Source of the DNA: Paroedura picta
Lineage: Eukaryota; Chordata; Lepidosauria; Squamata; Gekkonidae
Direction: 5' to 3'
DNA length: 64,000 nucleotides
Assembly: GCF_049243985.1 (NCBI RefSeq)
Contig: NC_135371.1
Span: 24,924,501 to 24,988,500, forward strand
Of this stretch, positions 9,187 to 24,177 are shown one piece after another. The notes beneath the pieces were generated by a model. That model worked only from the letters and a program-made list of their open reading frames with translations. It was not told where the DNA came from and did not search any database. Position 1 is the first letter of the stretch; each line of letters starts with the position of its first letter. The position numbers and the translations under genes are program-made.

Positions 9187-12100
9187 CTAGAACAACATGA
9201 CCTGTTTGTTACCAACTTGCTGTCAATAGTTGCAACAACAAAAATGATTAACTTTATTTATCTATAATTTAATTTATAGACTGCCCCTCCCCAATGACAG
9301 GCTTGCGGCAGTTTCTATAAAATTCTAAGCACATAATAGTTTGCTTTGTAGCCATTGCTATGCAGCTGGTCATGGTAGAAGTAACAATATGTCCAATAGA
9401 ACAGTGGTCCCCAACTCCTGTTCTGGGGACCAGGACCCGTCTGTAGATCAGTCAGTACCGGGCCGTGGCTCCTCGTCCTCCTCCTCAGCTGCTGCCTCGG
9501 GGGCTGCTCTGCCACTCTGCCGCCGGCTCACCTTTGGTGCTCTCCAGCGGCCGCCATGGCTGGGGCTCCCCCTCAGCATGGCACTGCGCAGCTGCTGCTG
9601 GCAGCGGCCTCCCAGTGAGCGGCGGAAAGTCAGGGGCGCCGGCGGGAAAGCAAGTGGAGCAGGGGCTCAGGCGGTGGTGGCAACGTCCCTCAGCAAAAGA
9701 CTACCCCCTCCCCCCCCCCCCCCCGGGCCTCAGTAAAATTGTCAAGCATTGACAGTCCCCGGTGATAAAAAGGTTGGGGACCACTGCAATAGAGGGAAGC
9801 CTCATATAAGGGGAGGGGAGGAGAGGATACTGGTCCATATTAGTCAAAACATTATAGATATAGTTAAACCTCCTGTTAGTTAATCTTCTATTTTATGCTA
9901 CTATCGATCTGGCAGCTGGATCCTGTTTTTATTTAAATTATTCATACTTTAAAAGCTCTGATGGGCTTAAGGGATGTTTCGGAGCCAAAGCCAAACCTCC
10001 AGCAGTTTTCTTATTTTTATTGGTGTGTCAAGAGTGTGCATGTGAGAGAAACTACATTGTCCCCAACAGACAAGCACTGAAAATTCAAGTTTCATGAGGG
10101 ATCGAGTTGCCAGAACCCCTCTAGCCACTGGCAGGGGATAGGGTGGTAGGGTTGCCAGATCCAGGTTGGGAAACTCCTGGAGATTTGGGGATGGAGCCTG
10201 GAGATGACTGGAACCTCACTGGGGTACAATGCCATCCAGTCCACCCTCTGAAACATCTATTTTGTCTATAACCACCCACCACCACCACCCACTAACTGTA
10301 ACAGATCCGTTTGTCATTACTGACCTTAAAAAGCAATTTCTCAAATTTTACTAAAAAGAAATTACTACCATTTTCCAAATAAGATCCATTTTTTCCCATT
10401 GCAGGGATCTGATTCAGTAAACTGTCCTTCAAAAGCCTTTTAGCTTACACAGATTGCAAATTTATACTCAATACCGAATATATATAGTATAAATAAATAA
10501 AATACACCTATTATTATTATTGTTGTTAATTAAATTTATATCCTACCCCTCACTTGCATCTCTGGGCAGCTAACCACATTGTTAAAGTACAATACAATAT
10601 GATAATAAATCCTACCCTTAGTTGTGCACGTAGCTTGGGTATCTCCTTTACTTTTTCTTCCAAGTCATCATTTTGATTTGTTAATTTTACCAGTTCTTCT
10701 GCCATTATTGATCGAGTTCTTTCAAGGTTTCCAATTTCCAGCTGAGATAATAAGTACTTCACAATTAGATTTTGATGATCATTTACCAATGAATCCTGAC
10801 TCAATTAAGACATAAAGGGTTATTACTTAACCAAGCATAATTCTGGAAAAAGCGAGTTAATTCAACTGCACAATATGTTTTCCTCCATCTGGATTAAATT
10901 TAGATGACAGTGAAGTGAAAATTGGTGGGAGGAACATAAACAATTTGAGACAAGCAAATGACAGCACATTACTGGGAGAACACTGGGACAGCACATTACT
11001 GAGGACCTGAAACAACTGTTGAATGTTAAAGCAGAAAGTAGGATTACAGCTGAAATCAAGAAGAAAGTAATGACTACTAAAGAATTACATAACTTAAAGG
11101 GTTGATTATGAAAACAATGAAATTGTTAAAGATTTTCTGTTCCTTGGCTCCATCAACTAAAAGTGAGACTGAAACAAAAAAATTAGAAGGAGATAGACCC
11201 TTAATTCATACCACTGTATTCCCCATTATTTTATTATGTATGTGAAAGTTGGGTAGTGATGAAAACTGGCAAGAAGAAAGTTGATTCAGTGGAGAGTTCT
11301 TGTATTCCCCATTATTATTAGGTATAGATTAGGTATAGATGTGAAAGTTGGGCAATGATGAAAACTGAGAGGAAAAAAGCTGATTAATTTGAAATGTGTA
11401 AGACGAGAGCTTTACAGATACTATGGACACAAAAAAGACAAACAAATGGGTTCTAAATCAAATATTTCTGAACACTCTTCAGAGGAATTCTGGCAAAACA
11501 AGAGGGGGGGAGGAGGGAGTGATTAGATACATATTACGAGTAATATTGCTTGTGGTGGAACATGTTCCTGCATACATACATGAACAGGCATATGTAATAC
11601 TAAGGTTACCTGCAGATGAGAAATTTCTCCATCACGTAATTTTAACTGTGACTGTAGATTTTCAATGATACTTGAACCTGCTCCCATTCTCACTGCATCG
11701 TAGAGATTGCTCCCACTTGCAGACATTGATCCGAAGGAATGATCATGAGAGTCATCCTGTAAGTACGTGAGACTTGTGAAACTGGGTACTAAAAGAATTT
11801 AAGGTAGAATGGTGCTAAAAGAATAGGAAAAATGGGCTGGATCCGGATGATAATTTCTGCTGATGGAAAAAGGAGGGCTATATTTACCAATTCCCTCCTT
11901 CCTACTGCAGACCTCCCATTTTTCCCTCCCTGTGCCCCAGAAGCAGCATTTCAGGGAATTCTGTGAGCTGCAGCAAGAGAAGGGAGACAGGAAAACTCTG
12001 TTGTAATAAGAAACATTCCTAATAGCAGAAATATCATTGGGATCCCGCCTAATGATTCTACAATCAAAGTTATTTTAAAAATAAGGTGATGACAAAAACA

Positions 12101-15100
12101 ATCTGGTGTAGAGGATAGAATACTGGGCTTGGACCTGAAACATTGACTCCAAAGGCCTGCTTATCTGTGGATCAGTTACTTTATCTGTCACCTTAGCCTA
12201 AATAACAGGTTGTTATGAAGATAAAAATAGGAGAGGGGCACATACAACACTTTGATGTCCTTGAAGAAAGTGAAGAAAGGCGGGAAACCAAAAAAAAAAT
12301 TAAAACTAAATTTCAAAAAAGTCTAGGCAATAGTTGCAGCAAAGATATTTCAGTGGTTTGCAGAATTAACTGGAAAATTGGGCTAAGGTAAAATTTAAGT
12401 ACAATTGGAATTCTTATGGGACTTAACCATATTCTATCACAAATGTAAGCCACTCAAACAAAACAGCGCCACATAACTACTACATAGTACTGTATAATTA
12501 CTTTCTGTTGGCATTCCCATATTCATTCCTTTAGATATAATTCAGGAGCAAAATCACTTTAAGCATTCACATATTTGCCTGACAATTTAGCTGGATACAA
12601 CTAAAATACTAACATAAAGAAACCGTGATTGACAGTAAATTACACTCATAAGCAGCAAGTGCAAAAGTATTACTATACCTGGGATATGAAGGAGGCCTGG
12701 AGGCCCGCCATATCAACCCCACTTACAGAGCTTGAACGTGACAGCGTTGGAGTACTTGAGACAGTTTCTGTTGTGGACAGAGTAAATAATTTGCGTTCCT
12801 TGAGGGAAATACATAGTATCCAGGGAAAAAAAGGGAAAAAAAACAGGGATCAGTGTGGTTTTCTGAATGAGCACAAACTCATGTTTTGCTTGCATCAGGA
12901 TGAAGGTATAGTAAGCGTGGGTTCTGCTCTTACAATCTGGATGGGCAAAATTAAACAACAGTCTTATTATTTATTTATTATATTTATATACCGTCTTTAT
13001 AAATTATTCTCCTTGAGTTTTGTGGACTAGTTTATTAAAAATCCTAGTATTTACACAAGAGAATGAAGCCTTGAAGTCTCACAAAGTTCTCAATTCTATA
13101 AGTACATTCATAGTTGTGGCTTGAGGATTAACTGTATATCTGTCAATTCAAGGAATCCATATTATTTTATAAACAGATTAAGATACTGGTTGCTAATCTT
13201 TAACCCACTATCAACCACCAAGTATAGAAGATAATCAAATGCCCCCAAGCCACAAGGGAAAAATAGGTCATAATAAGGATACTCTAGTCAAGGTATTTTT
13301 AATTACACTGGTATATTAATGATCTACGTATTATATATGCAAGGCATGTGTTCAACAAGACTCATGTGCCTGAAGGCAATCCGCCATCTTCTTCATGCCA
13401 AGCTAAATTCCCATTTGCTGCATGCCACTTTTTTAAGGGCCTGTGAGAGAGATGCAAGGTCTGATATTTTATCTACAAACTGGTATAAAACTCCTCAACT
13501 CCACTGGTTGTCAAAAGCCAGTGCAAACAGGAGAATGAGGCTGCTTAAAATCCCAAGTTCTAAATAATCCTATGATTTGAAGATTGCCTCCTCAGGGCAA
13601 TATGACTCTTGGTAAAAAGATTATTATTTTTTTTTAAATCATGCCCCAGTGAATATATTTTAGTCAATGGGGATGAGGATTAACCTTTCCTAAATGTAAT
13701 CAAGAAAAAAAAATAGAAAAAACATGAGGACCAAAGTAGAGGTTCACAGTCAAGAGGACCAAGGAAAGGGGAAGGAGGAAGACATGCACAAAAAGCACTG
13801 GAAGCAGATTCCCAGAGAAACCAAGGCTACAAAACAAAGTATCATGCAAACACATGAAGTTGCCTTGTACCCAGGTGGAACCAGGATCGGAATAGTACCT
13901 TTTCTTTTGCTGTTTCTTGTGCAAAGACCGCTTTCTTTTTTTCTTGTTCTACTTTCATTTTCTCCATTTCTAACTGAGTAGCTAACAGTGCCTAAGGAGA
14001 GAAACACAGAAGTCTTAACTCAGTGGGAACTCTATATTATACTAAAACCATATTTTATCAAGAAATTAAACAAACCTTTTCTTTCTTTGCATCTTCAACA
14101 GTTTTAATATACTCTTCTTTAAGATTCTCAAGCTCAACTTCATACCTGCGTTAAAGAGAAAGAAAAAGTCTGTAGTGGAAAAAATCAATAAAATGCATTT
14201 CTATTATGAGTTCATACAACCAGAATTTTAAGACAAAAGCAATTCATCCCTGTTTCCGTCTCTGGTTATCCACAGGATGAAAAATCTGTATTGTTAGATC
14301 ACTGGCTTTGACAGTTTTATTTCTAATATGTTCTTGTGATACAAATGGTTTCGAGGGGTTTGATTGGCTGGTTTGGCAGAGAGTTATCATATGGCTGTGT
14401 TTGGATGCTGTGACACAGTTTACTAATGTAACAAGATTAACTTTTGCTTATATATTCCTACCGTTATGATGGTCTGTTCTTAGTCTGACGAAGAGTGCTT
14501 GCACTCAAAAGCTCATGCCCTGAAAAAATTGTTGTTGGGTCTTAAAGGTGCTACTGGACTCTTTATTGTGCTACTTCAGACCAACACGGCTACTCATTTG
14601 AATCTAGTTTTGAAAGCAACAGATAATGCTAACATTCCACAATGGCTAAAAAAAACCATGCATATTTCCTAGAAAGTATACATTTTAAAAAGTAACTTAC
14701 CGATTGTTTTCATTTTCCAGTTTCCTAAGTCTGGTTTTCTCAGTTTCTAGCTGAGCTTGTAGGCGGCTATTTTCTTGTCTGAGGAGACTATTCTGTGATT
14801 CAGCAGAAGATAACTGGATTTTATTGGAAAGAAGTTCTTCTGTAGCAGCTCGTTCTCTCTCCATCTGGGCTGCTAGAGCAGTCTGCGATTCCCCTAAGAA
14901 CAACAAATATGCATTGTACCACTAAATATTACATTTAGGCATCTATTGCTTAGAATAACAGCAAAGATACTTAGCCTTTTCCATAAATTTAGATACGTTT
15001 GCATTACTACTAATTATCTGAAAGTTTCAATGTTGAATGACAGACTATATGTTTATTTCACTCTCCTCCCTTACAAAGTAATTCGGCTTACATTCCACTT

Positions 15101-18100
15101 TGAACATTTCCTCTAATCCTAGTTTTTATCAAACTTTATTTACAATGATCAGGGTTCAAAAAAACCTGTACAATTTGTTCCAATTTTGAGCATGCACACA
15201 CAGCACACAGATTGTTCCTAAATCTTGGGGATTTTGTGAGGTAACATTTGATATCTGTAACATAAATAAAGCCGAACTGGGGTGGTGGAAGGACTTGGGA
15301 CTCATTGCCTACCTGACTGGCCATCCATCCAATGGACGGCCAATCAGGTAAGCTGTCCCACCCCTGGCTGCATCCCCCTCCGTCTTCTTCCACATGAAAG
15401 AAGTGCCAGCCCACAGCAAGCCAGGCAGCAAGCGGGAGCTGGGAGGGAGGGCCTAGCACTGCGGGCTTGGATGGCAGAAGGGAGGGAGCCTGCCCCCACC
15501 AACACTCTTCCCGCTCTGAGAAGGCCTGCCTGGGTGCAGCCTCAGAAGGCCTGCCTGGGTCAGGTGGTGGGGAAAACCTATCACCCATTGTATTTTTCCT
15601 ACAATGGGCTTTTATGCTAGTTGTATGATGAAACCTGGGGCCACACACACAAGCCTTGTCTATGGAAGTTCAGTTTGCTCATGCACATGCAAATCCTAAC
15701 CAGTCAAATCAATGCACTTTCAGGTTCAAGATTTTCAGCTCTGCAGCTCAAGGCGGGGGTGGAATGGTATGGTACATCTCCATCTCATCATATCTTGGAA
15801 GCTAAGAGTGCTCAGTACTTGGATGGGAGATTGCCAGGGAAGACTGTGCAGAGGAAGGCAATGGCAAACCATCTCTGCCCATCTCTTGCCTCAAAAGCCC
15901 CATTGGCCTTTGGGTTGACTTGTTGCTACTTGATGGCATGCAATAATCTGTACACCGCCCGTGGCGCCGCGGGCGCCACGGACTAAATAAAATAGTAAGG
16001 GGTTCTGGGGCGGGATGTGTCCGGGATGAGGAAGGGTCCAGATTGGACCATCAGAGATTGGATCCAGATTGGACCATCAGACAATCAGAGGGACCATCAG
16101 ACAATCAGAGCGAAGCGCCTGCCGATTGGTCCCTCTGATTCCCAGCCCCAGTAACTGCGAGCCGCCTGAGGGAGCCCCTGGCAAGACTCCAGCCGCCGAG
16201 AACCTCCAGCCGCCGAGACTCCAGCAAGACTCCAGCCGAGGCAAGACTCCAGCCGCCGAGAGGGAATCAGGGCCAGGCCGCGCCCGCGCGGCCCAATCCG
16301 CGGGCGCGGCCGGGCGCGGCCCGATCCACGGGCGTGGCCTCCGAGAAGCAGCAGAAAGAACCAACCCCCCCCAGCCGCAGAAGATCAAAAAAACGAAGAG
16401 GAGCCGCCGCAGCCCAGCACACCACGCCTGGGACTCCCCACCAAAAACCACGAGACGCCGAGGAGCTGCCACCCGCCTCCTCTTTCAGGTAGCCTGTCCC
16501 TTGCTCTGTCCCTCGCCTGCCCCTCGCTCTGGTCCCTGCCTGCTAGCGCCCATTGTCTTCTGGATACAATGGGCTTTTTTACTAGTTATTAATAATCCTA
16601 GTCCTAATGCATTGCTTCTGGAATTCTTTTCTGACTGATGACTGATTGAGCTGTATTCTGTATTTTGTAATCTGTTTTCAGTGAGAAAAGCAGGTTATAA
16701 ATGAAATTATTACTGTTAACGATGATACTAAGCCCACATGTGCATGCATATGCCTAGATGAACACATGGATGGTTACATTCTGAAACATTTATTTGAATC
16801 AAGTTTTTTTGAAAAAAAATACAGAAATGTTAATCAAAACTCTGCCTCTTAATTTTTTGCTTTCAGTGGGAATTCATGGTGTTCTCATTACATGAAAAAT
16901 CCTTCCTGATCCTTCTATAAAACAGGTAACTTTTTGCCTTACCCAGCCTATCAGAAAGATTTTTCTCTAGTTTCTCCCAAGATGTGGTCTGTGCACCCAA
17001 GGTCACCTGCAGGTTTTCTATTTGCCGCAACAGTGGCCTTGTAGCAGAGGTAACACTTTGGCTGAGCTCCTGATTGCGAGTCTCTGCTTCTTGAAGTCTC
17101 TAAAATCAGAAATGGGATAAATGAAGCCCTAGAACAGCAATAATATTAACATTTACGTTTGCCACATTTTAATATGCAAACTATTTTACCAGAACCAATA
17201 CTAGCTGTCAATATGTTGTTTTAAAGTAGAGCTGCAAGTAGTATCCTATAAAACTATATGTGTAAGCTATATGTATATTTTTAAAGCAAGATTTCTTGCC
17301 AAGAGAAGCTTAATTCTTGGTTTACATAAATTCTTAATTCTTCATACTTACATGTTACCTTGGGCGTCTGCCAAGACAGACAAACAAAATAATAGCTTTT
17401 GTTTATAAATAATGGATAGATATATAAGCCTTCGCCTCTAAGGCCCTAACTAACAGCCTAACTAACAGGAAACGCATTCCATAGATGAGGGGCCACTTTA
17501 GAAAGCTTTCTGGTAGCAACCAAGTTGGGGCACACAGAAGAGGACCTTCAGCAGGTGAGATGGAAAATGGAACTAAAGAACTAATGAAGAATTGTCCACA
17601 TCAACAGCTAAACTAGAGTTTGGAGGAACAAATGGAAGATGATCTTAATCCACAACAAGGGGAGCTCCACCAAGCCATTCATCTGATAAACAGAGATTCT
17701 GACATACTGCAGTGGAGGGAAGGGAGTACAAAAGATGGAACGTCTTCAGAACAAGGGACAAGTTTTGAAAACCACTGTATTAAATGCTGAAGAGTACTGA
17801 GATAGGGTGGACACCAATGGCCTTGCTCTCTTAACTGTCTACTAAGAGAAATACATTTGAAACTTCCAGTGGCAGCCAAATAAAAACCCCAATATGGTGA
17901 ATACAGTATTTTCACACAGATAAGAAACCTCAGCTGTGTGGTTCGATCTATTCCCCTTTTCACTCAGAGTAGCAAGCGTCTTGAGGGAAAAAAATTATTG
18001 GAACAAGTCCCAACCAAACTGGAGCTGATGGAATGGGGGAAGTAAGAGTTACCTGTATGCCTCCATGAGTGCCTCCAAGGGAGTATACATCTAGCTCTCT

Positions 18101-19154
18101 AGCTAGCTCAACAGTATAGCCTTCAGACACAATAACCTTGTTCAAGCTTTTAAAAGACCCTAAACAAACTTTTAAAATTCATTCTTGTCGGCTTTACCTT
18201 GCAAGAAAAAATAATAATAATAACCCTGTGAATAAACATAGTTCTAGGGGTATTAAGAAGGCTCCATACAGTTTAACACCATACAGAAGTAATCACTAGT
18301 GTACCTCTTGCAGTTCAGCAATTTCTTGGCGGAAATAATCTTCCTTTCTAGCCGTCTGCTGCTCTGCACGCTGCAGGGCCAGTCTTAAATCTGCCACCTG
18401 TGTAAACAGGAATGAAGATACACTACATTTCATTAAACACACAAAGCCTTTCATCCATATATCAGTGATATATTGAAACTTCACTTTGCACTTACAGAAC
18501 TGTAACGTTACACTTGGAACAGAGTATTTTAAATTGCTGCACAAAGTAAATAAGAACTGACAAAAAGAAATTCTTCAGTTAAAGCATTAAGTATATAAAT
18601 GCAACTTACTTTACTCTGGTCTAAATCTGGTTCCTTCATAACGGCATTTTGGTAAAATGCTAATTTCCCTCTTATCCACGGTGCTCACACTTGCAGCATT
18701 TCAGGAGCTGCATTTATGAGCAATGATGGCTCAATGGACTGATATTTTGAGAAGCCTTACTAGGTACATGAAGCTTGCCACACGGTTTCACATGGGGAAA
18801 CAATGACTGCTGCCCCTGCGCACTGAAATCAGGGCACTGACAGAACCTAAACAAGTTCCACAGGGCCTGCAAAAGGAAGCTCCTCCGCCAGGCATTTGGT
18901 TGAGGTCGACCCAAACCACCACTTCCAGTTGGCCCCCAAGCTCCCCCCCTACGACTGACATTAATCGGTTTTACCCACTGGGTCCCAGTAAGAGTTGAGC
19001 TAAGGCTCTCGCAATTTCTATTTTATGTTATTGTTATGATCTTGTTAAGTTATTATTGTTATATTGTTATTACTGTTACTGTTACCTGTTACCATATGTT
19101 AATTGTATCTTTTCCTGTTTTCTGTAAACCGCCCTGAGCCCTCGGGGTAGGCAG

Positions 19155-19222
<68 letters not shown>

Positions 19223-22200
19223 CTACTACTGCCTTGCCTTACATTTAGATAGCTCTGATTCTGTGCAATTTAAAAATATGCCTTTCATCCATCCCAGGTT
19301 GGCACTCATTGTTCTCTAAGTATTTTTTAAATTGCTTTGAGAGCATTGGTTACCAAGCTTCAGCCAAGCTCTATGCAGTAGGATATTTTGCTACACTGTT
19401 CTCTATTTTGGTGATGCTGCTTTACTGCCTGTATTAGTACACCCTCCAATTTTGTTGGTTCAGCATAGCAGCCTATTCTTCCTGCATTCTTCTGATTGTA
19501 ACTTCCCTTGATTTTCAGCAAGAAAGGCAGTCTATAAATTAAATAAACAATTTTTGTGTTACTGTGGTCCAAGTCTTAAATGTTAGAGAACATTCATCAT
19601 ATCACATTTTGTTAATAAAAACATGTACATCAGTGGTTGTGCCCAACCTGAATTGCTAAAGCTTCTTGTTGCTGCTGAGCTTCCTCTTGGGCCTTCTCTA
19701 AAGCTAAGCCAAGCTCCTCTTTAGCTTTCATTTCACGACTTAAGGCTGCTTCTTGGGCTTCGCTGTCCTTTGTGGCATTAGCTTTGTGAAGATCTGCAAG
19801 GTCTCTGAAAAATAATGGGTTTAGAACATGAAAACATCTACATATTTTGGAATACAGTTAACAGTATGCTACTGAACAAATTTAAATACCATAATAAAAT
19901 CTGAATTCATCTATTGTCACAGAAGCACCTCCTACCTATAGGCATTGTCAAGGGCTGCCTGGACACTCCGGTTCCTCTCTTCAAGCTCTTCCACTTCCAC
20001 CTGGAGTCTGCTAAGGTCTTTCTCCTGCCGTTCAACCAAACTATTTAGCTGCTTAATGCTCTCCCGGTGCTGTTTTTCTACTTCCTCTTTGCCATCCAAT
20101 ACCTTTTACAATAGAAAGCAACCACAGTCTATCATTGTGAAACAGCTTCCCATTTACAAGCATTCTAAATCCAACTCTGACCAAGAAACTGGAAATAAAG
20201 GGTCTTCTGAAATCCTTATTGTGAATTTTAAAAACCCAGCCAGATACTTGGGGTTCACAGCTTGCAAGAATGAGACAGAAAACAGTAATATGTATGCAGT
20301 GTCTAAGAACTAGACCAGCAGCTGCATCTGCATTGGAGGGGCCTCTCCTCCCTTTCATGTGTACCGTTTGATGACACAGGATAAGGATCTGGATCTTTTT
20401 AAGTTATGCCTTCAAAACTGAGTTTCATGGCTGGTGTACTTTTACAGGTTTTATTTCAAGAATGAAATCCTACTGCTCCTCAATGGTCTATATGGGCCAA
20501 ACATGGACTTCGGCCTTATCTTGCTGTTGCTGTCGACTTTACAGTATTTTATAAATTAGTGTTTATTCATTTTTATTTCAATCTCATCCAATCTTGGGAA
20601 GGCAGGATATTAATATTTTGATTAACCACTCAACTAAATTAATGTGAACTGGGTCACAGAAAAGACAAACTGCAGCCCTAAGGGTACCTAGGTGGTAGCT
20701 AAAAGTTCATCTGACCTGTTTCAGATGCTGTAATTCCTCTTCCAATTCCTTGATTTTTTTACTGTGTTTTGTGTAAGTATTTTCTCTTTCCTTCTCCTTT
20801 GCTCTCAGTTTCTTGATGATGTTGGAGTTTTGCAACTGCTGTTTGGAAAGCTTTTCTCCTGAAGAGAAAGATGGATCTTAGTGGCTGACATCAATGCATA
20901 TTTATCATAGGCCTATGACTTTCTGCATTACAATTCATAAGCAATTTTTGGTTTAAGAATCCACCTGTTACCATGAAAATCAATAGATGATAGGGACTTA
21001 AATCAAGGTTTTTCAGCTTCAATAGTGAGTGATCAAGCAAGATTTAAACAGCATTTATCTTCAAGGCATCTGTATATCAAGGATATACAAGACACTGAAA
21101 AGTTTATCTCAGTTTACCTCTTTCTTCTAAGATATATTTCCAAGCCAACTAGATTACCAGAAACACAAATACAATATGGCTGAAGTATTAGACTGTATAT
21201 TAAAAATAGGCTCTACAAAAGGTTCCAGCTGCCCCCCATCTTCCATCTGTGCTGCTGTAATGAAGGATTTATGAAAGCCACTCTTCCCTCCCATTTTCTA
21301 TCACTGTAATTGAAAGGTATTTAAGTGAAAATAGTCAAGGGGAGTGGTGGAGGACAAACCTAACTCTTCAAGTTTCCACAAAAAATAACTTTCATATGCT
21401 GATTCTTCAGATTGCTATGGTTTCACATTGAATTATTATGTATTTGTTGGTTTGACTGGTTGGTCTATTTAAGCCAACATTATTTTTTGTGGTCCATAAA
21501 CCATTTCATTTTTTTCCCTGGAGAAGAAACAGAGCAATGCCTAAAATTAATAACATTTCCTCAAAACAAAGGCGCTCCTTAACATGAGTGCTGTATTCAA
21601 AATGCATTTCCAACAGCACACATGTAATGTAGGCAGACAGTTGAAGGACTCTGTAGAACCAGTTTCCTATAATCAAATTTTGGGGATTAAATCCAATGAA
21701 GGCACTTGGCAACAATGAACTTTCCAACTCTCTCTCCCTGTAGTCCCCGAGACCTCTGAAAAGCTGATGCTAGAGGACTTGGGATCCATGTGGCCAGGAA
21801 GCCATACAACTCAGCAGATACAAGGTAGGAAACAAAGCTGTACAACAGCCTCTCTCAACATTTTTTTACTGTTGAGAAACCACTGAGAAATTTTCAGGTT
21901 TCAAGAAACCCCAGAAGTGGTGTGACTGTGCACAATACGGTTGGGAAGCAGAGCTGTGCACACACCCACCTTGGATTCCCCCCCCTTTCCATTCCCTCCA
22001 GGTCGATCACTGGCCATTTTGGGAGGAGTGGGTGGGTCGGCATGACCATATATGGTCATAGTACCTTAATTCTTAATATATTTAGTAATTTTTTACTAAT
22101 AGTAATTAATTCTTAATATATTTAAAAAATATATTAAACAACTCCCACCCATTCAGGAAACCCTTCTAGGGCCATCAAGAACCCCCAGGGATTCACGATA

Positions 22201-24141
22201 CTCTGGTTGAAAAAGCCTGCTGCAAAAGATCATCCCCACCTTACGCCAACAGTATCTCTTGTGCCAGTGGAAGAAAGTATGAGCAATCTGCATCAAAATC
22301 CCCCTATACACTTCAGCCTCTTGAGCCACAAATGCCTTTTTTGTCCATGTGGGCCCAGCCTCAGCTGTTCAGTGGTCTCAGGAGTTTACTAGAGGAAGGA
22401 GGCTGGCAAGAAAGATTCCCTTCTACTAATGCCTTTAGTCTCATTCTCTGTTGGATTCAACCCAACTGAATGTTACCTCATACTCACCTTCTTCCATCAA
22501 CCCTTTAATCTGTTCATCCCTCTCTTTTAGTAGCTCAGCAGTTTCATTACTGTTCAGTCTAGTTGCTAGTTCTTCCTTGAGAGTCTTTACTTCCTACAAA
22601 AATAATGAAATTATTTAGTACAGAATTTTAATTTTTGTTCATGACTTTTCAAACTTCATTTCAAACCACATACGTTTGTTGAGAAACAAGTTATTCAATA
22701 ACCTATATTTTGTATTTTCTAGGATGCTGAAAACACCAAGTGGCACACTTGATACATCTTTATTAGTCTGTGGGTGAAACAGAATTACAAACAATCTTTT
22801 ATACTACAGGAAAACCTTCAAATATTGCTTCCATGTTAAATCTAAGAAAGCAGAAGTATTAAAATTCTTGGGGAAGGGGATTAAAATCAATACTTTTTGA
22901 CTATTCAAACCAAATTTACCTGAAACAGTCAAACAATTCAAGGTTCAAACTACCTTGGCCAAACTATCATGTTGGTTAAAAAAAAAGTCAACCTACATCC
23001 AAAGCCCTTCTGCTCTATAATTAAGCATACTTTCCCCTTGCTCTTACTTATCCTCCTTTATCTTCAAGCAAAAGCATGAGTGTTTGCTAGCTGAAGTGAA
23101 AATTCCTCTATGATACCGTCTCAGACTGCACACAGCACATTGCCCCAGACGTCTTATACTGTACTGTTTCCATTTAGAATACATGATGAGGATACAATGA
23201 TGCTGAGGCTCAGGTAACAAGCCTGTAGAAGACCAACAGGATTTTCAAACTTTTCTTGACCATACAGCTGATTCCCATGCCATATTTCTCTTGAGGAATT
23301 TGGTTTGAGGAAAGGAAGGTTCTGCTCCAGATTGACTATGGCTAAAGCAGACTCATGGAACTAGTTCCACTATTCTTTTCATTCCTGAAATAGAGGAAGT
23401 GCAGGGGGTTGGACTAGAATTGTAGTCCATGGGCATCTGGAGGACCACAGGTTGACTACCCCTGGACTAGATGACCCATGAGGTCCCTTCCAACTCTATG
23501 ATTCTATGAAAGGGAGTCAACTGCCATTTGTCTTTCCTTGAGGCCAGGAGAGATGCAGGCTTTTGATTGGGGCCGGGCAGCAAGGGAGATCCGCCCCCCC
23601 CCTCACAAATGTGGTGGTTGCGTGTGCCGTCAGCCCCCCCCTTTTTTTTCTTCCTTTTAGTGGGGTTATAAGAGCCTCTTGTGGCGCAGAGTGGTAAGGC
23701 AGCCGTCTGAAAGCTTTGCCCATAAGGCTGGGAGTTCAATCCCAGCAGCCGGCTCAAGGTTGACTCAGCCTTCCATCCTTCCGAGGTCGGTAAAATGAGT
23801 ACCCAGCTTGCTGGGGGGTAAACGGTCATGACTGGGGAAGGCACTGGCAAACCACCCCGTATTGAGTCTGCCATGAAAACGCTGGAGGGCGTCACCCCAA
23901 GGGTCAGACATGACTCGGTGCTTGCACAGGGGATACCTTTACCTTTTACCTTTACCTTTAGTGGGGTTATGGAAATTGGGTTAGTTGCATGAACCTGGCC
24001 GCCATTCTTGTCTTGCCTTGTTGTGATTAATATACTATGTTTTATTGTTCTTATTACTGTTTTTAGGGGATTGATTTTATGTGACCCGCCTCTAGCCTCC
24101 AGGGGGAGGCGAGATATAAATTAAAGGATAATAATAATAAA

Positions 24142-24177
<36 letters not shown>

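Noticed and set aside
15752-15843. A functional 5S rRNA gene
   Set aside because: Several substitutions, a fused SINE tail and no isolated T-run terminator; it is a 5S-derived SINE head.
23672-23745. A tRNA gene
   Set aside because: Boxes A and B are present but belong to the head of a Sauria SINE; no cloverleaf-competent acceptor stem was seen.
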